Source: Pontixanthobacter sp. CEM42
GTDB taxonomy: Bacteria > Pseudomonadota > Alphaproteobacteria > Sphingomonadales > Sphingomonadaceae
Assembly (NCBI RefSeq): GCF_017812015.1
Contig: NZ_JADQTN010000001.1
Coordinates: 1,776,501 to 1,840,500, forward strand
Direction: 5' to 3'
DNA length: 64,000 bases
Shown here: piece after piece, positions 44,292 through 52,191 of the stretch
Position numbering within the stretch: position 1 is the first letter of the stretch
Layout of the letters: each line of letters begins with the position of its first letter
Made by a program: the position numbers and the translations under genes
Notes under the pieces: model-generated
Told to the model about the DNA's origin: nothing
Databases searched by the model: none
The model's input: only the letters and a program-made list of their open reading frames with translations

Positions 44292-45802
44292 CCGACGACA
44301 CACCATACGACCTTCTAGTCATCGGCGGCGGGATTAACGGCGTTGGGATCGCCCGCGATGCCGCAGGACGCGGCGCAAAAGTGCTGCTGTGTGAAAAAGA
44401 TGACTTGGCCAGCCATACATCCTCTGCCAGCACCAAGCTGGTCCATGGCGGTTTGCGCTATCTGGAGCACTACGAGTTCCGCCTAGTGCGGGAAAGCCTG
44501 ATCGAGCGCGAACGCTTGCTCGGCATGGCGCCGCATATCATCTGGCCACTGCGCTTCGTGTTGCCGCATGACAAAGGCCTGCGCCCGTCATGGCTGCTGC
44601 GGCTGGGCCTGTTTCTCTACGACCATATTGGCGGGCGAAAACTGCTCCCTGAGACCAAAACTGTTGATCTGCGGGCCGCACCACATGGTGATGTGCTCGA
44701 AGAGCGGCTCGTCAAAGGGTTCGAATACTCGGATTGCTGGGTCGAAGATGCCCGGCTTGTTGTTCTGAACGCGATGGACGCGGCGCAGCGCGGCGCCGAC
44801 ATCCGCACCCGCACCGCATGTGTCGGCTTGGACCGGCGCGGGCAGGTCTGGCTTGCTGATCTCAAAGACAAGCATGGTGAGACGCAGCGTATCTCTGCAC
44901 GGGCAGTTGTGAATGCAGCCGGCCCATGGGTTGACGGAGTGCTTGGCAAAGCGATGCCGGAAAAGCAGCATCAGAACCTTCGTCTTGTCAAAGGCAGTCA
45001 CCTGATCTTCCCAAAACTGTTCGATCACGATCAAGCGTACATCTTCCAGAACAAAGACGACCGGATCGTATTCGCAATTCCCTATGAACGGGAATTCACG
45101 TTGGTTGGAACCACTGATGTCGCGTTCAAAGGCGATGCCAACACCATCGAAATATCGGATGATGAATCCGCCTATATCTGCGATGCTATCAATGAATATT
45201 TGAAAGTTGATGTAGCGCCCGACCAGGCTATCTGGAGTTACTCCGGTGTACGCCCGCTCTACGATGATCAATCGCGCAATAACTCGACCGTGACCCGCGA
45301 TTATGTGTTCGAGCTCGACAATCCAGAAGGCGCACCGCCGATTCTCTCGATCTTCGGCGGCAAGATCACGACTTACCGCAAGCTCGCAGAACATGCGCTT
45401 CACAAGCTGCCAATGCCTTGGCTTGAAACACAGGACGCATGGACGGCGGGTGCAGATTTACCCGGCGGCGACATGGAGGTCGGTCAATTCGATGCCTTCG
45501 TTTCAGACATGCAGTCCCGATACGAATGGTGCTCTGCCGATGTTATGCTCCGCCTGTGCCGTGCTTATGGAACGTTGGTTTTTGCAGTTGTTGGCGATGC
45601 GAAATCATGGGCCGACATGGGACAAGACTTCGGCGCTGGCCTGACCGAGCGCGAGGTCGGATATCTGATCGATGGCGAATTCGTGCAAACCGCCGAAGAC
45701 GTACTCTGGCGGCGAAGCAAACTCGGCCTGCATATGAATGATGCGGAGCGCAAATCACTCGAAGATTGGTTCGCCAAGCGCGGTGCGGCCGCGGCGGCAT
45801 GA
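44288..45802 (+). CDS. glpD: Glycerol-3-phosphate dehydrogenase (GlpD)
   Basis: 504 residues from TTG 44288, which overlaps the alpha-galactosidase stop (TTGA) and has GAAGG seven bases upstream. FAD-binding LLVIGGGINGVGIARDAAG, then STKLVHGGLRYLEHYEF, KGSHLIFPKLF and the SGVRPLYDD segment are characteristic. Membrane-associated enzyme oxidising glycerol-3-phosphate to dihydroxyacetone phosphate. Its place between galactosidase and galT is unusual. No glycerol kinase gene is in the window. Stop overlaps galT by ATGA. Confidence 0.93.
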   Translation: MTDDTPYDLLVIGGGINGVGIARDAAGRGAKVLLCEKDDLASHTSSASTKLVHGGLRYLEHYEFRLVRESLIERERLLGMAPHIIWPLRFVLPHDKGLRPSWLLRLGLFLYDHIGGRKLLPETKTVDLRAAPHGDVLEERLVKGFEYSDCWVEDARLVVLNAMDAAQRGADIRTRTACVGLDRRGQVWLADLKDKHGETQRISARAVVNAAGPWVDGVLGKAMPEKQHQNLRLVKGSHLIFPKLFDHDQAYIFQNKDDRIVFAIPYEREFTLVGTTDVAFKGDANTIEISDDESAYICDAINEYLKVDVAPDQAIWSYSGVRPLYDDQSRNNSTVTRDYVFELDNPEGAPPILSIFGGKITTYRKLAEHALHKLPMPWLETQDAWTAGADLPGGDMEVGQFDAFVSDMQSRYEWCSADVMLRLCRAYGTLVFAVVGDAKSWADMGQDFGAGLTEREVGYLIDGEFVQTAEDVLWRRSKLGLHMNDAERKSLEDWFAKRGAAAAA

Positions 45803-46878
45803 GTGACATTGTCACGCCTCTGGATACACCTGTCGTTGGTGACGTGTTCCTCCGCAACTTCAGAAAAGCTGACGGACGGATGCTTTATCTCTACGGGCGC
45901 GAAGCCCATGGCTTGCCTGTGCAAAAGCAGCAAAACGACGACATCGCGACAGGCGGTGAGGTACGTTTCCATCCGCTGCGTGGCGAGTGGAACATCTACG
46001 CAGCGCACCGGCAAAACCGGACATTCAAACCCGCGGCCAGCGCTGATCCGCTCGCGCCGACGATTGCAGGCGGACCGACAACCGAAATTCCATTCGAAGA
46101 CTTTGAATTGGCGATCTTCGAGAACAAGTTTTCCGCACTCCATCCGCTTGCTCCAGCGCCGCCTCAACTCGATGGAATCGACAGCGAAGGCGCCACAGGG
46201 CGATGCGAGGTTATTGTCTACACCCCTGAGGCTGAAGGCAGCCTCCACACTATTGGTCAAGACCGCAGGCGGCTTCTGATCGCTGCATGGATTGATCGCT
46301 ATCAGGCGCTGTTTGCCGAAGGCTGCGGCTATGTTTTGCCGTTCGAAAATCGCGGTGATGAGGTTGGCGCGACGCTGCACCATCCGCACGGACAGATTTA
46401 CGGCTTCGGCAAAGTGCCACTCGTCCAGCAGGCTGCTATCGATGCTTTCGCTGGCGGCTATGACTTGGCGGCGGAGATCGCTGCTGCGATGCCCGACTAT
46501 GGTTTGTCCGAGGCGAACGGCATGGCTGCCTTATGCCCGCGATTTGCGCGATTCCCCTATGAGGTCTGGATTGCCCCTATCCAGTGCCGCGAAGGCCCAT
46601 GGGATTGCAGCGAAGAGGAACTGGACGGCTTCGCTACACTGCTCGGCGAAGTGACACGGCGCTATGATGCCTTCTTCGGCCGCCCAACCCCCTATATGTT
46701 TGCGTTGCACTCGGCACCGCGTGAAGGTTGCGACAACTACCACTTCACTGCACAGTTCTATCCGCTTCTGCGCGGACCTGACCGGGTCAAATATCTTGCG
46801 TCCGTCGAACAGCATACGGGCGTCTTTACCGTCGACGTGATGCCGGAAACCGCCGTTGAGGCGCTGAGAGCAATCTAG
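45799..46878 (+). CDS. galT: Galactose-1-phosphate uridylyltransferase
   Basis: 359 residues from ATG 45799 inside the glpD stop (ATGA). Leloir pathway enzyme exchanging UMP between UDP-glucose and galactose-1-phosphate. The catalytic HPHGQIYG near residue 194, EVRFHPLRGEWNIYAAHRQ, NRGDEVGATLHHPHG and FHFTAQFYP-like NYHFTAQFYP are family hallmarks. One base separates it from galK. Confidence 0.94.
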   Translation: MSDIVTPLDTPVVGDVFLRNFRKADGRMLYLYGREAHGLPVQKQQNDDIATGGEVRFHPLRGEWNIYAAHRQNRTFKPAASADPLAPTIAGGPTTEIPFEDFELAIFENKFSALHPLAPAPPQLDGIDSEGATGRCEVIVYTPEAEGSLHTIGQDRRRLLIAAWIDRYQALFAEGCGYVLPFENRGDEVGATLHHPHGQIYGFGKVPLVQQAAIDAFAGGYDLAAEIAAAMPDYGLSEANGMAALCPRFARFPYEVWIAPIQCREGPWDCSEEELDGFATLLGEVTRRYDAFFGRPTPYMFALHSAPREGCDNYHFTAQFYPLLRGPDRVKYLASVEQHTGVFTVDVMPETAVEALRAI

Positions 46879-46879
46879 C

Positions 46880-47917
46880 ATGGCAGTGACCGTCACATCA
46901 CCCGGCCGCGTCAATCTGATCGGCGAGCACACCGACTATAATGGCGGCTGGGTCCTGCCCGCAGCCCTGTCGGTGAGCCTCACGGCCACGCTCATGCCGC
47001 GCGAGGATCGACGCATCAGCGTATCGGCGCGAGGATATTCGGGCACAGCCGAGCGCACGATCGATGATGCGGCTGGCGGGGACTGGTCCGATCCGGCTGT
47101 CGGTTCGATTATCGAGGCGATCAATTTGGGATTGTTGAAGGGCGGCGCCGATATTTCCGTGCAATCCTCCATTCCTGCCGGATCGGGGCTATCATCTTCC
47201 GCCGCACTGGTTGTCACACTGCTCAAAGCGGCGCGAGAGGCGGCGGGATCGAGCCTTTCCGACACCGAAATTGCAGTCGCCGCGCGCCGTGTCGAGAACG
47301 ACTATATCGGCGTTCCCTGCGGCATCATGGACCAAATGGCGGTAGCCATCTCCAAACCCGGCGAGGCAATGGCGCTGGATACGAGTTCGCTGGAATACCG
47401 CGTCGTGGCTTTGCCGAAAACGCATGACATGGTGGTGATCCATTCGGGTAAGACGCGCAAACTGACCGATGGCCGCTATGCTGAACGCAAGGAGGAATGC
47501 GACGCAGCGAAGGCCGCATTCGGCACCAATCATCTTTGCTTGCTCGACCCCGAGGCAGTGGAAGCAGCCGATATCGATGAGACTGTCCGTCGCCGCGCGC
47601 GCCATTGCGCGACCGAGCATCGGCGCGTGCACGCTTCAATCGAAGCTCTGGAGAGTGGCGACACCTGCCAGTTCGGCGCGCTGATGGTCGCCAGCCATGC
47701 TTCCATGCGTGACGATTTCGAGATGTCGCTACCCGCTATCGACGCGCTAGTTGAAGATGCTGTTGAACAGGGAGCGACAGGAGCGCGCCTGACCGGCGGC
47801 GGATTTGGGGGATGTATTGTCGCCTGCGTTGACCGCGCGAAGCGAAGCGAATGGCAAGAAGCGCTTCTTGCAAAGCATCCCAAAGCCCGGTTCGTGGACG
47901 CAATCACGCCCGAGTAG
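46880..47917 (+). CDS. galK: Galactokinase
   Basis: 345 residues. GHMP kinase motifs: substrate loop GRVNLIGEHTDYNGGWVLPA at residue 9 onward, ATP loop PAGSGLSSSAALVV, and TGGGFGGCIVACV at the C-terminus. Phosphorylates galactose to galactose-1-phosphate for GalT. Last gene of the galactosidase-glpD-galT-galK operon. Convergent with tdk, separated by six bases. No galE in the window. Confidence 0.95.
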   Translation: MAVTVTSPGRVNLIGEHTDYNGGWVLPAALSVSLTATLMPREDRRISVSARGYSGTAERTIDDAAGGDWSDPAVGSIIEAINLGLLKGGADISVQSSIPAGSGLSSSAALVVTLLKAAREAAGSSLSDTEIAVAARRVENDYIGVPCGIMDQMAVAISKPGEAMALDTSSLEYRVVALPKTHDMVVIHSGKTRKLTDGRYAERKEECDAAKAAFGTNHLCLLDPEAVEAADIDETVRRRARHCATEHRRVHASIEALESGDTCQFGALMVASHASMRDDFEMSLPAIDALVEDAVEQGATGARLTGGGFGGCIVACVDRAKRSEWQEALLAKHPKARFVDAITPE

Positions 47918-47922
47918 GACGA

Positions 47923-48501
47923 TCAGCCGCCCAGCGCCTCGCTGAAATGTTTCCGGCACAATGCAACATAGCGATCATTGCCGCCGATTTCCGTTTGCGC
48001 GCCGGCTTTCACCGCAGCGCCGCTCTCATCGACGCGCAAATTCATGCTGGCCTTCTTGCCGCAATGACACACGGCTTTGAGCTCTACGAGCGAATCTGCC
48101 AGGCCCAAAAGAGCTGCCGAACCGGGAAATAGCTCGCCCTGAAAATCGGTCCGCAACCCGTAACACAGCACTGGTATGCCCGCTTCGTCGGCCAAGCGTG
48201 CGCATTGCCAAACCTGATCTTTTGACAAAAACTGTGCCTCATCGATCAGCACGCAATCTATCGGCTCGACCGAATGCGCAGCGCTTATCTGGGCCCACAA
48301 ATCGGTACCATCCTGATAGCGATGCGCCTCTGCGCCCAAGCCAATCCGGCTCTCGATCGCCTTGTCATCTGACCGATCATCCAACTGTGCCGTCCACAAC
48401 ATCGTGTGCATGCCGCGTTCGCGATAGTTGAAATCTGCCTGCAAAAGCGTGGTCGATTTGCCTGCGTTCATTGACGCGTAATAGAAATACAGCTTAGCCA
48501 T
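47923..48501 (-). CDS. tdk: Thymidine kinase
   Basis: 192 residues. Type II (zinc) thymidine kinase: P-loop YASMNAGKSTTLLQ, IDEAQFLSKDQVWQ catalytic region, GLRTDFQGELFPGSAALLGLAD lasso start, and Cys zinc ligands (ELKAVCHCGKKASMN). Makes dTMP from thymidine in nucleotide salvage. Monocistronic, divergent from abgT. Confidence 0.95.
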   Translation of the reverse strand: MAKLYFYYASMNAGKSTTLLQADFNYRERGMHTMLWTAQLDDRSDDKAIESRIGLGAEAHRYQDGTDLWAQISAAHSVEPIDCVLIDEAQFLSKDQVWQCARLADEAGIPVLCYGLRTDFQGELFPGSAALLGLADSLVELKAVCHCGKKASMNLRVDESGAAVKAGAQTEIGGNDRYVALCRKHFSEALGG

Positions 48502-48563
48502 GCATGGGATTTAGACGCAAAACGCCGCCATACGGAAGAGCGGCACGCAATGAGGGTGTGTAA

Positions 48564-50192
48564 ATGAGCGAAGCAGTCGCAACGGAACAGTCACAAAAGG
48601 GCATTTTGGGCTGGGTTGAGCGGACAGGCAACAAGCTGCCAGATCCGGTTTTTCTCTTCTTCTATCTAATTATCGCGCTGGTCGTGATTTCGGTGATCTG
48701 CGCAATGGCCGGTGTCTCTGCGTTTCACCCGACCGAACTGGATGAAGCGACAGGGGGGAAACTGAAGATAGAGGCTATCAGCCTGTTGGCCGCAGACAAT
48801 ATTCAGCGGCTGTGGGTCGAAATGCCCAAGACATTCACCCACTTCCACCCGCTGGGATATGTTCTGGTCGTCATGCTCGGCGCGGGTGTCGCAGAGCGTT
48901 CAGGCTTCTTCGCAGCCGGCATGGCCAAAGCGGTGAAAAGCGCGCCGAAAGCGCTTCTCACACCGGTCGTCGCTCTGGTGGCGATGATCGGCAACCACGC
49001 TGCTGACGCCGGTTACGTAGTGCTGATCCCGCTCGCAGGCATCCTCTTCGCAGCAGCCGGACGTCACCCGCTGGCTGGTATTGCGGCGGCATTCGCGGGC
49101 GTATCCGGCGGCTTCTCGGCCAATATCTCTCCCGGTCAACTGGACGCGCTGCTGTTCGGTATTACCGAGGAAGCGGTCGCGGCCAGCTCGCTCGACCCGG
49201 CATGGACGGCGAATATCGCAGGCAACTGGTACTTCATCGCCGCGATGACATTCCTGTTCCTGCCGATCATCTGGTATGTCACCGATAAGGTTATTGAGCC
49301 GCGCCTTGGCGCATGGACCGGCGGAGCGTCCGCAGGTGCAGACGATGAGGGCCTCAGCCCCGATCCGACGGAGCATACTGGCGAACTCGCAGCGAAGGGT
49401 CTGCGTCATGCGGGACTGGCGGCACTGTTTGTCGTGGCGCTGTGGGTAGCGATGGTGTTCGCACCGGGCACGCCGTTGATTAACGAAGCAGCGTGTGACG
49501 GTATTCCCGCCGCTGACTGCTCGATCCATTCCGAACTGCGTCCGCTCTACCAGTCTTTGGTAGGTGCCTTCTTCCTACTCTTCCTGCTTACCGGCTGGGC
49601 CTATGGCCGCGCGACTGGCGTTATCAAGGACCACCGCGACCTCGTGAATATGATGGCGGAGTCGATGAAGGATATGGGTTATTACCTCGTCCTCGCCTTC
49701 GCAGCGGCGCATTTCGTGGCGATGTTCAACTGGTCGAACCTTGGCTTAATCTCCGCAGTGCATGGCGCAGCAGGCATTCAATCGACCGGATTGCCCTTGC
49801 CGCTCGTGCTGGGCCTGATGGTTATCTTCGCGGGCTTGCTCAACCTGTTCGTTGGCTCGGCGAGCGCGAAATGGGCACTGCTCGCGCCGATTCTTGTGCC
49901 GATGCTGATGCTGCTTGGCATTAGTCCTGAGGGCGCAACGGCCGCCTATCGCGTCGGCGACAGTGCGACCAACATCATCACGCCGCTGATGGTCTACTTC
50001 CCGCTGATCCTGGTGTTTGCACAGCGCTGGAAAGCAGACTTCGGTCTTGGCAGTCTGACCGCGATGATGCTGCCATATTCGATTTGGCTGCTGATCTCGG
50101 GCACGACGCTGATCGTGGTCTGGTTCTATCTGGGTATTCCGCTCGGACCTGATGCTCCGGTGGCTTACGCGCTGCCGGGCGGCGGGGGCTAA
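48564..50192 (+). CDS. AbgT family transporter
   Basis: 542 residues with about 12 membrane helices. The AbgT pattern is visible: LGWVERTGNKLPDPVFLFFY at the start, the re-entrant hairpin regions AGVSGGFSANISPGQLD and SASAKWALLAPILVPMLMLL, then GDSATNIITPLMVYFPL. Family members import p-aminobenzoyl-glutamate or export sulfonamides, driven by ion gradients. GAGGG precedes the ATG. The abgA/abgB peptidase genes are not nearby, so substrate is uncertain. Confidence 0.88.
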   Translation: MSEAVATEQSQKGILGWVERTGNKLPDPVFLFFYLIIALVVISVICAMAGVSAFHPTELDEATGGKLKIEAISLLAADNIQRLWVEMPKTFTHFHPLGYVLVVMLGAGVAERSGFFAAGMAKAVKSAPKALLTPVVALVAMIGNHAADAGYVVLIPLAGILFAAAGRHPLAGIAAAFAGVSGGFSANISPGQLDALLFGITEEAVAASSLDPAWTANIAGNWYFIAAMTFLFLPIIWYVTDKVIEPRLGAWTGGASAGADDEGLSPDPTEHTGELAAKGLRHAGLAALFVVALWVAMVFAPGTPLINEAACDGIPAADCSIHSELRPLYQSLVGAFFLLFLLTGWAYGRATGVIKDHRDLVNMMAESMKDMGYYLVLAFAAAHFVAMFNWSNLGLISAVHGAAGIQSTGLPLPLVLGLMVIFAGLLNLFVGSASAKWALLAPILVPMLMLLGISPEGATAAYRVGDSATNIITPLMVYFPLILVFAQRWKADFGLGSLTAMMLPYSIWLLISGTTLIVVWFYLGIPLGPDAPVAYALPGGGG

Positions 50193-50198
50193 GTAGCC

Positions 50199-50597
50199 TT
50201 AATCGTCCGCGTCCAAATCACGAGCGACCTTCGGATCGCTCAGCAATTGGTCGATCCGTGATGCTTCGTCGAAGCTCTCGTCCGGCTGGAAATTCAGCTT
50301 CGGCGCGAATTTGAGGCCGAGGCGTTTGGCGACTTCACGCTGGAAAAAGGCGGTGTTGGTCTTTAGCGCCTTGATCACGACCGCCTCGTCTTCACCCATC
50401 AACGGCTTCACATAGACTTTGGCATTGCGCAGATCAGGCGTCATGCGGACTTCGGTCACGCTGACGCTGGTTGCCCGCAGCACATCATCATGCGCTTCCC
50501 CGCGCGCGAGCAATTCGGACAGGATGTGCCGCACCCGCTCGCCCACTTTCAGGACGCGGACTGATTGCTGTTCTTTGGTGGACTCGTTTCTAGCCAT
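50199..50597 (-). CDS. rbfA: Ribosome-binding factor A
   Basis: 132 residues. KH-type ribosome maturation factor: [40 protein letters not shown], then [20 protein letters not shown] and [10 protein letters not shown]. Acts on the 5' end of 16S rRNA. Overlaps the DUF1697 gene by eight bases. It is normally just after infB and just before truB; here it is separated from both. Confidence 0.94.
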   Translation of the reverse strand: MARNESTKEQQSVRVLKVGERVRHILSELLARGEAHDDVLRATSVSVTEVRMTPDLRNAKVYVKPLMGEDEAVVIKALKTNTAFFQREVAKRLGLKFAPKLNFQPDESFDEASRIDQLLSDPKVARDLDADD

Positions 50598-51138
50598 CGA
50601 GCTCGTCCATCTTCGCGAGAATACGTTTCATGCTCTTCATATTGCGTGCGGTGCCGCGAATTCCAAGGCGGCGCGTGATAAAATCGCCGGTCAGCTTGCT
50701 GCGCCCAACCCCATCGACATAGTCGACATGCAGCGCATTGGTGCCGCCAGCAATGCGCTCTGGGCCGCGCCCTTCATGATCGATCTGCAACGCCTTCACC
50801 TGCATGCCGCCGGGCTGGTCGAGGAAAAACATCGTGTGGACGAATTTTTCCTCGCCCGAATCTGCAAAAGGATTCTCGGCAATGATCGCAGCGAGTTCAT
50901 CGCGCGTCATCACAACCACTTCGCTGTCGATGTCGAATTCGTCGCGGATGATCCACGCGATCTTTTCCGCAAGCCCCTCGGACGGCATCGGCTCATGCAC
51001 GAACAATACGTTGCCGCTTGCCGCAACGGTTTCGATTTCTTCAACCTCCTCGCGTTCGAGTGCTTCGCGCAGATCAATCATCTTCAGCCGGTTATTGCCG
51101 ACATTGATGCTGCCGAGAAAGGCGACGTAGCGCGTCAT
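50590..51138 (-). CDS. DUF1697 family protein
   Basis: 182 residues. [44 protein letters not shown] and the [24 protein letters not shown] segment match DUF1697, a two-domain family of unknown function. ATGA overlap with the thioesterase gene and eight-base overlap with rbfA place it firmly in the infB-rbfA operon. No catalytic residues are apparent. Confidence 0.85.
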   Translation of the reverse strand: MTRYVAFLGSINVGNNRLKMIDLREALEREEVEEIETVAASGNVLFVHEPMPSEGLAEKIAWIIRDEFDIDSEVVVMTRDELAAIIAENPFADSGEEKFVHTMFFLDQPGGMQVKALQIDHEGRGPERIAGGTNALHVDYVDGVGRSKLTGDFITRRLGIRGTARNMKSMKRILAKMDELDG

Positions 51139-51557
51139 TGTGGCAGATCCGGTGTGAAGCCGGGGTTTGGCGTAGGAATGCAGGTGGATGTCGCACGGGC
51201 GAGGATCGTGCCATCGGGCTCGGTCAGCTCCGCGCTGAGAAATAGCACGCGCTTACCCGCTTTGATGACTTTGCCCGTCGCCACCAACAGCCCCTGCCGG
51301 ACAGGCCGAAGCAAGGAGAAATTCACATCCAGCATCAGCGGCGAATATTCGCCATTGGTGGAATAGGTGTAGGCCCAACCCATAGTCTCATCGAGGAAGC
51401 CTGCGACCAAACCGCCCTGCACGCTGCCGCGCGGAGTGATGAAACTTTCCGGCGCGGTGAAGTTCATAGTGATGGTCGACGTCTCTTCATCGAAAGAGAC
51501 GAATTCCGCGCCCATCAGTTCTGCGTGGGGCCAGCTTTGCGCTACGAAATCGCTCAT
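51135..51557 (-). CDS. PaaI-type hotdog thioesterase (copy 2)
   Basis: 140 residues. Hotdog-fold acyl-CoA thioesterase; the helix motif GGLVAGFLDETMGWAYTYST carries the catalytic Asp/Glu, and LRPVRQGLLVATGKVIKAGKR forms a typical strand pair. Paralogue of the gene just upstream, with shared N-terminal SWPHAELMGAEFVSFDEET. ATGA junctions on both sides. Substrate unknown. Confidence 0.87.
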   Translation of the reverse strand: MSDFVAQSWPHAELMGAEFVSFDEETSTITMNFTAPESFITPRGSVQGGLVAGFLDETMGWAYTYSTNGEYSPLMLDVNFSLLRPVRQGLLVATGKVIKAGKRVLFLSAELTEPDGTILARATSTCIPTPNPGFTPDLPQ

Positions 51558-51982
51558 GTCTCGGCGCCCGGCACAGCAGTGGGCATAGCGGTAGATGTTG
51601 CACGGGCTAGGAGATTGCCATCCTTGTCGAATAGCTCCCCTTCCAGAAACGCAACACGGCGACCAACGCGAATTACGCGGCCCTTCGCGATAATCGTTTC
51701 CATCGGAACCATCCGCGCGAAACTCATGTTCATATCGAGATTGAGCGGCAGCAATTCACCATCGGTCGCAGCAAGCAGTGCCGTGCCCATCACTTCATCG
51801 AGAAAACCGCCGATCAAGCCGCCCTGCACCGCACCGCGTGGAGACGCAAAGCTTGGCGGCGGCGTATAGCGAACAGTGACCGTCGCCGTCTCCTCGTCAA
51901 AGGAAACAAACTCTGATCCCATCAGCTCTGCGGATGGAGAGCGGCGGCGCGTGAAGATTGGTGCACGATCATCTGCCATCAA
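51554..51982 (-). CDS. PaaI-type hotdog thioesterase (copy 1)
   Basis: 142 residues, paralogous to the downstream neighbour: RRSPSAELMGSEFVSFDEET parallels that copy, and GGLIGGFLDEVMGTALLAAT is the catalytic helix. A tandem duplication inside the infB operon. The first 11 residues differ. The pair could act as a heteromer. Start overlaps the small upstream gene by ATGA. Confidence 0.87.
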   Translation of the reverse strand: MMADDRAPIFTRRRSPSAELMGSEFVSFDEETATVTVRYTPPPSFASPRGAVQGGLIGGFLDEVMGTALLAATDGELLPLNLDMNMSFARMVPMETIIAKGRVIRVGRRVAFLEGELFDKDGNLLARATSTAMPTAVPGAET

Positions 51983-52191
51983 ATTGGATCGCCATCATAC
52001 AATTTCCACGATGAAGCCGCAGTTCCATACTCTTCAAGACAGAAAAGCTTCGCCATCTTGATATCGTCCTGATGATAGTCACGCTCCGGATGGCGACTAT
52101 CATCATTTTCGAACACGAAGACGTAAACGCCGACTATATCGGGCTGCAGAACAATCCGCGAAAATAGGCCAGCGTCAAAGCTCTGTTCCAA
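51979..52191 (-). CDS. Small conserved-looking protein of unknown function
   Basis: 70 residues beginning at TTG 52191, immediately after the infB stop. Contains PDIVGVYVFVFENDDSRHPE and a helix-like KMAKLFCLEEYGTAASSWKL. The amphipathic pattern and the ATGA overlap with the next gene argue for a real gene. No family recognised and no clear ribosome site. Confidence 0.6.
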   Translation of the reverse strand: MEQSFDAGLFSRIVLQPDIVGVYVFVFENDDSRHPERDYHQDDIKMAKLFCLEEYGTAASSWKLYDGDPI

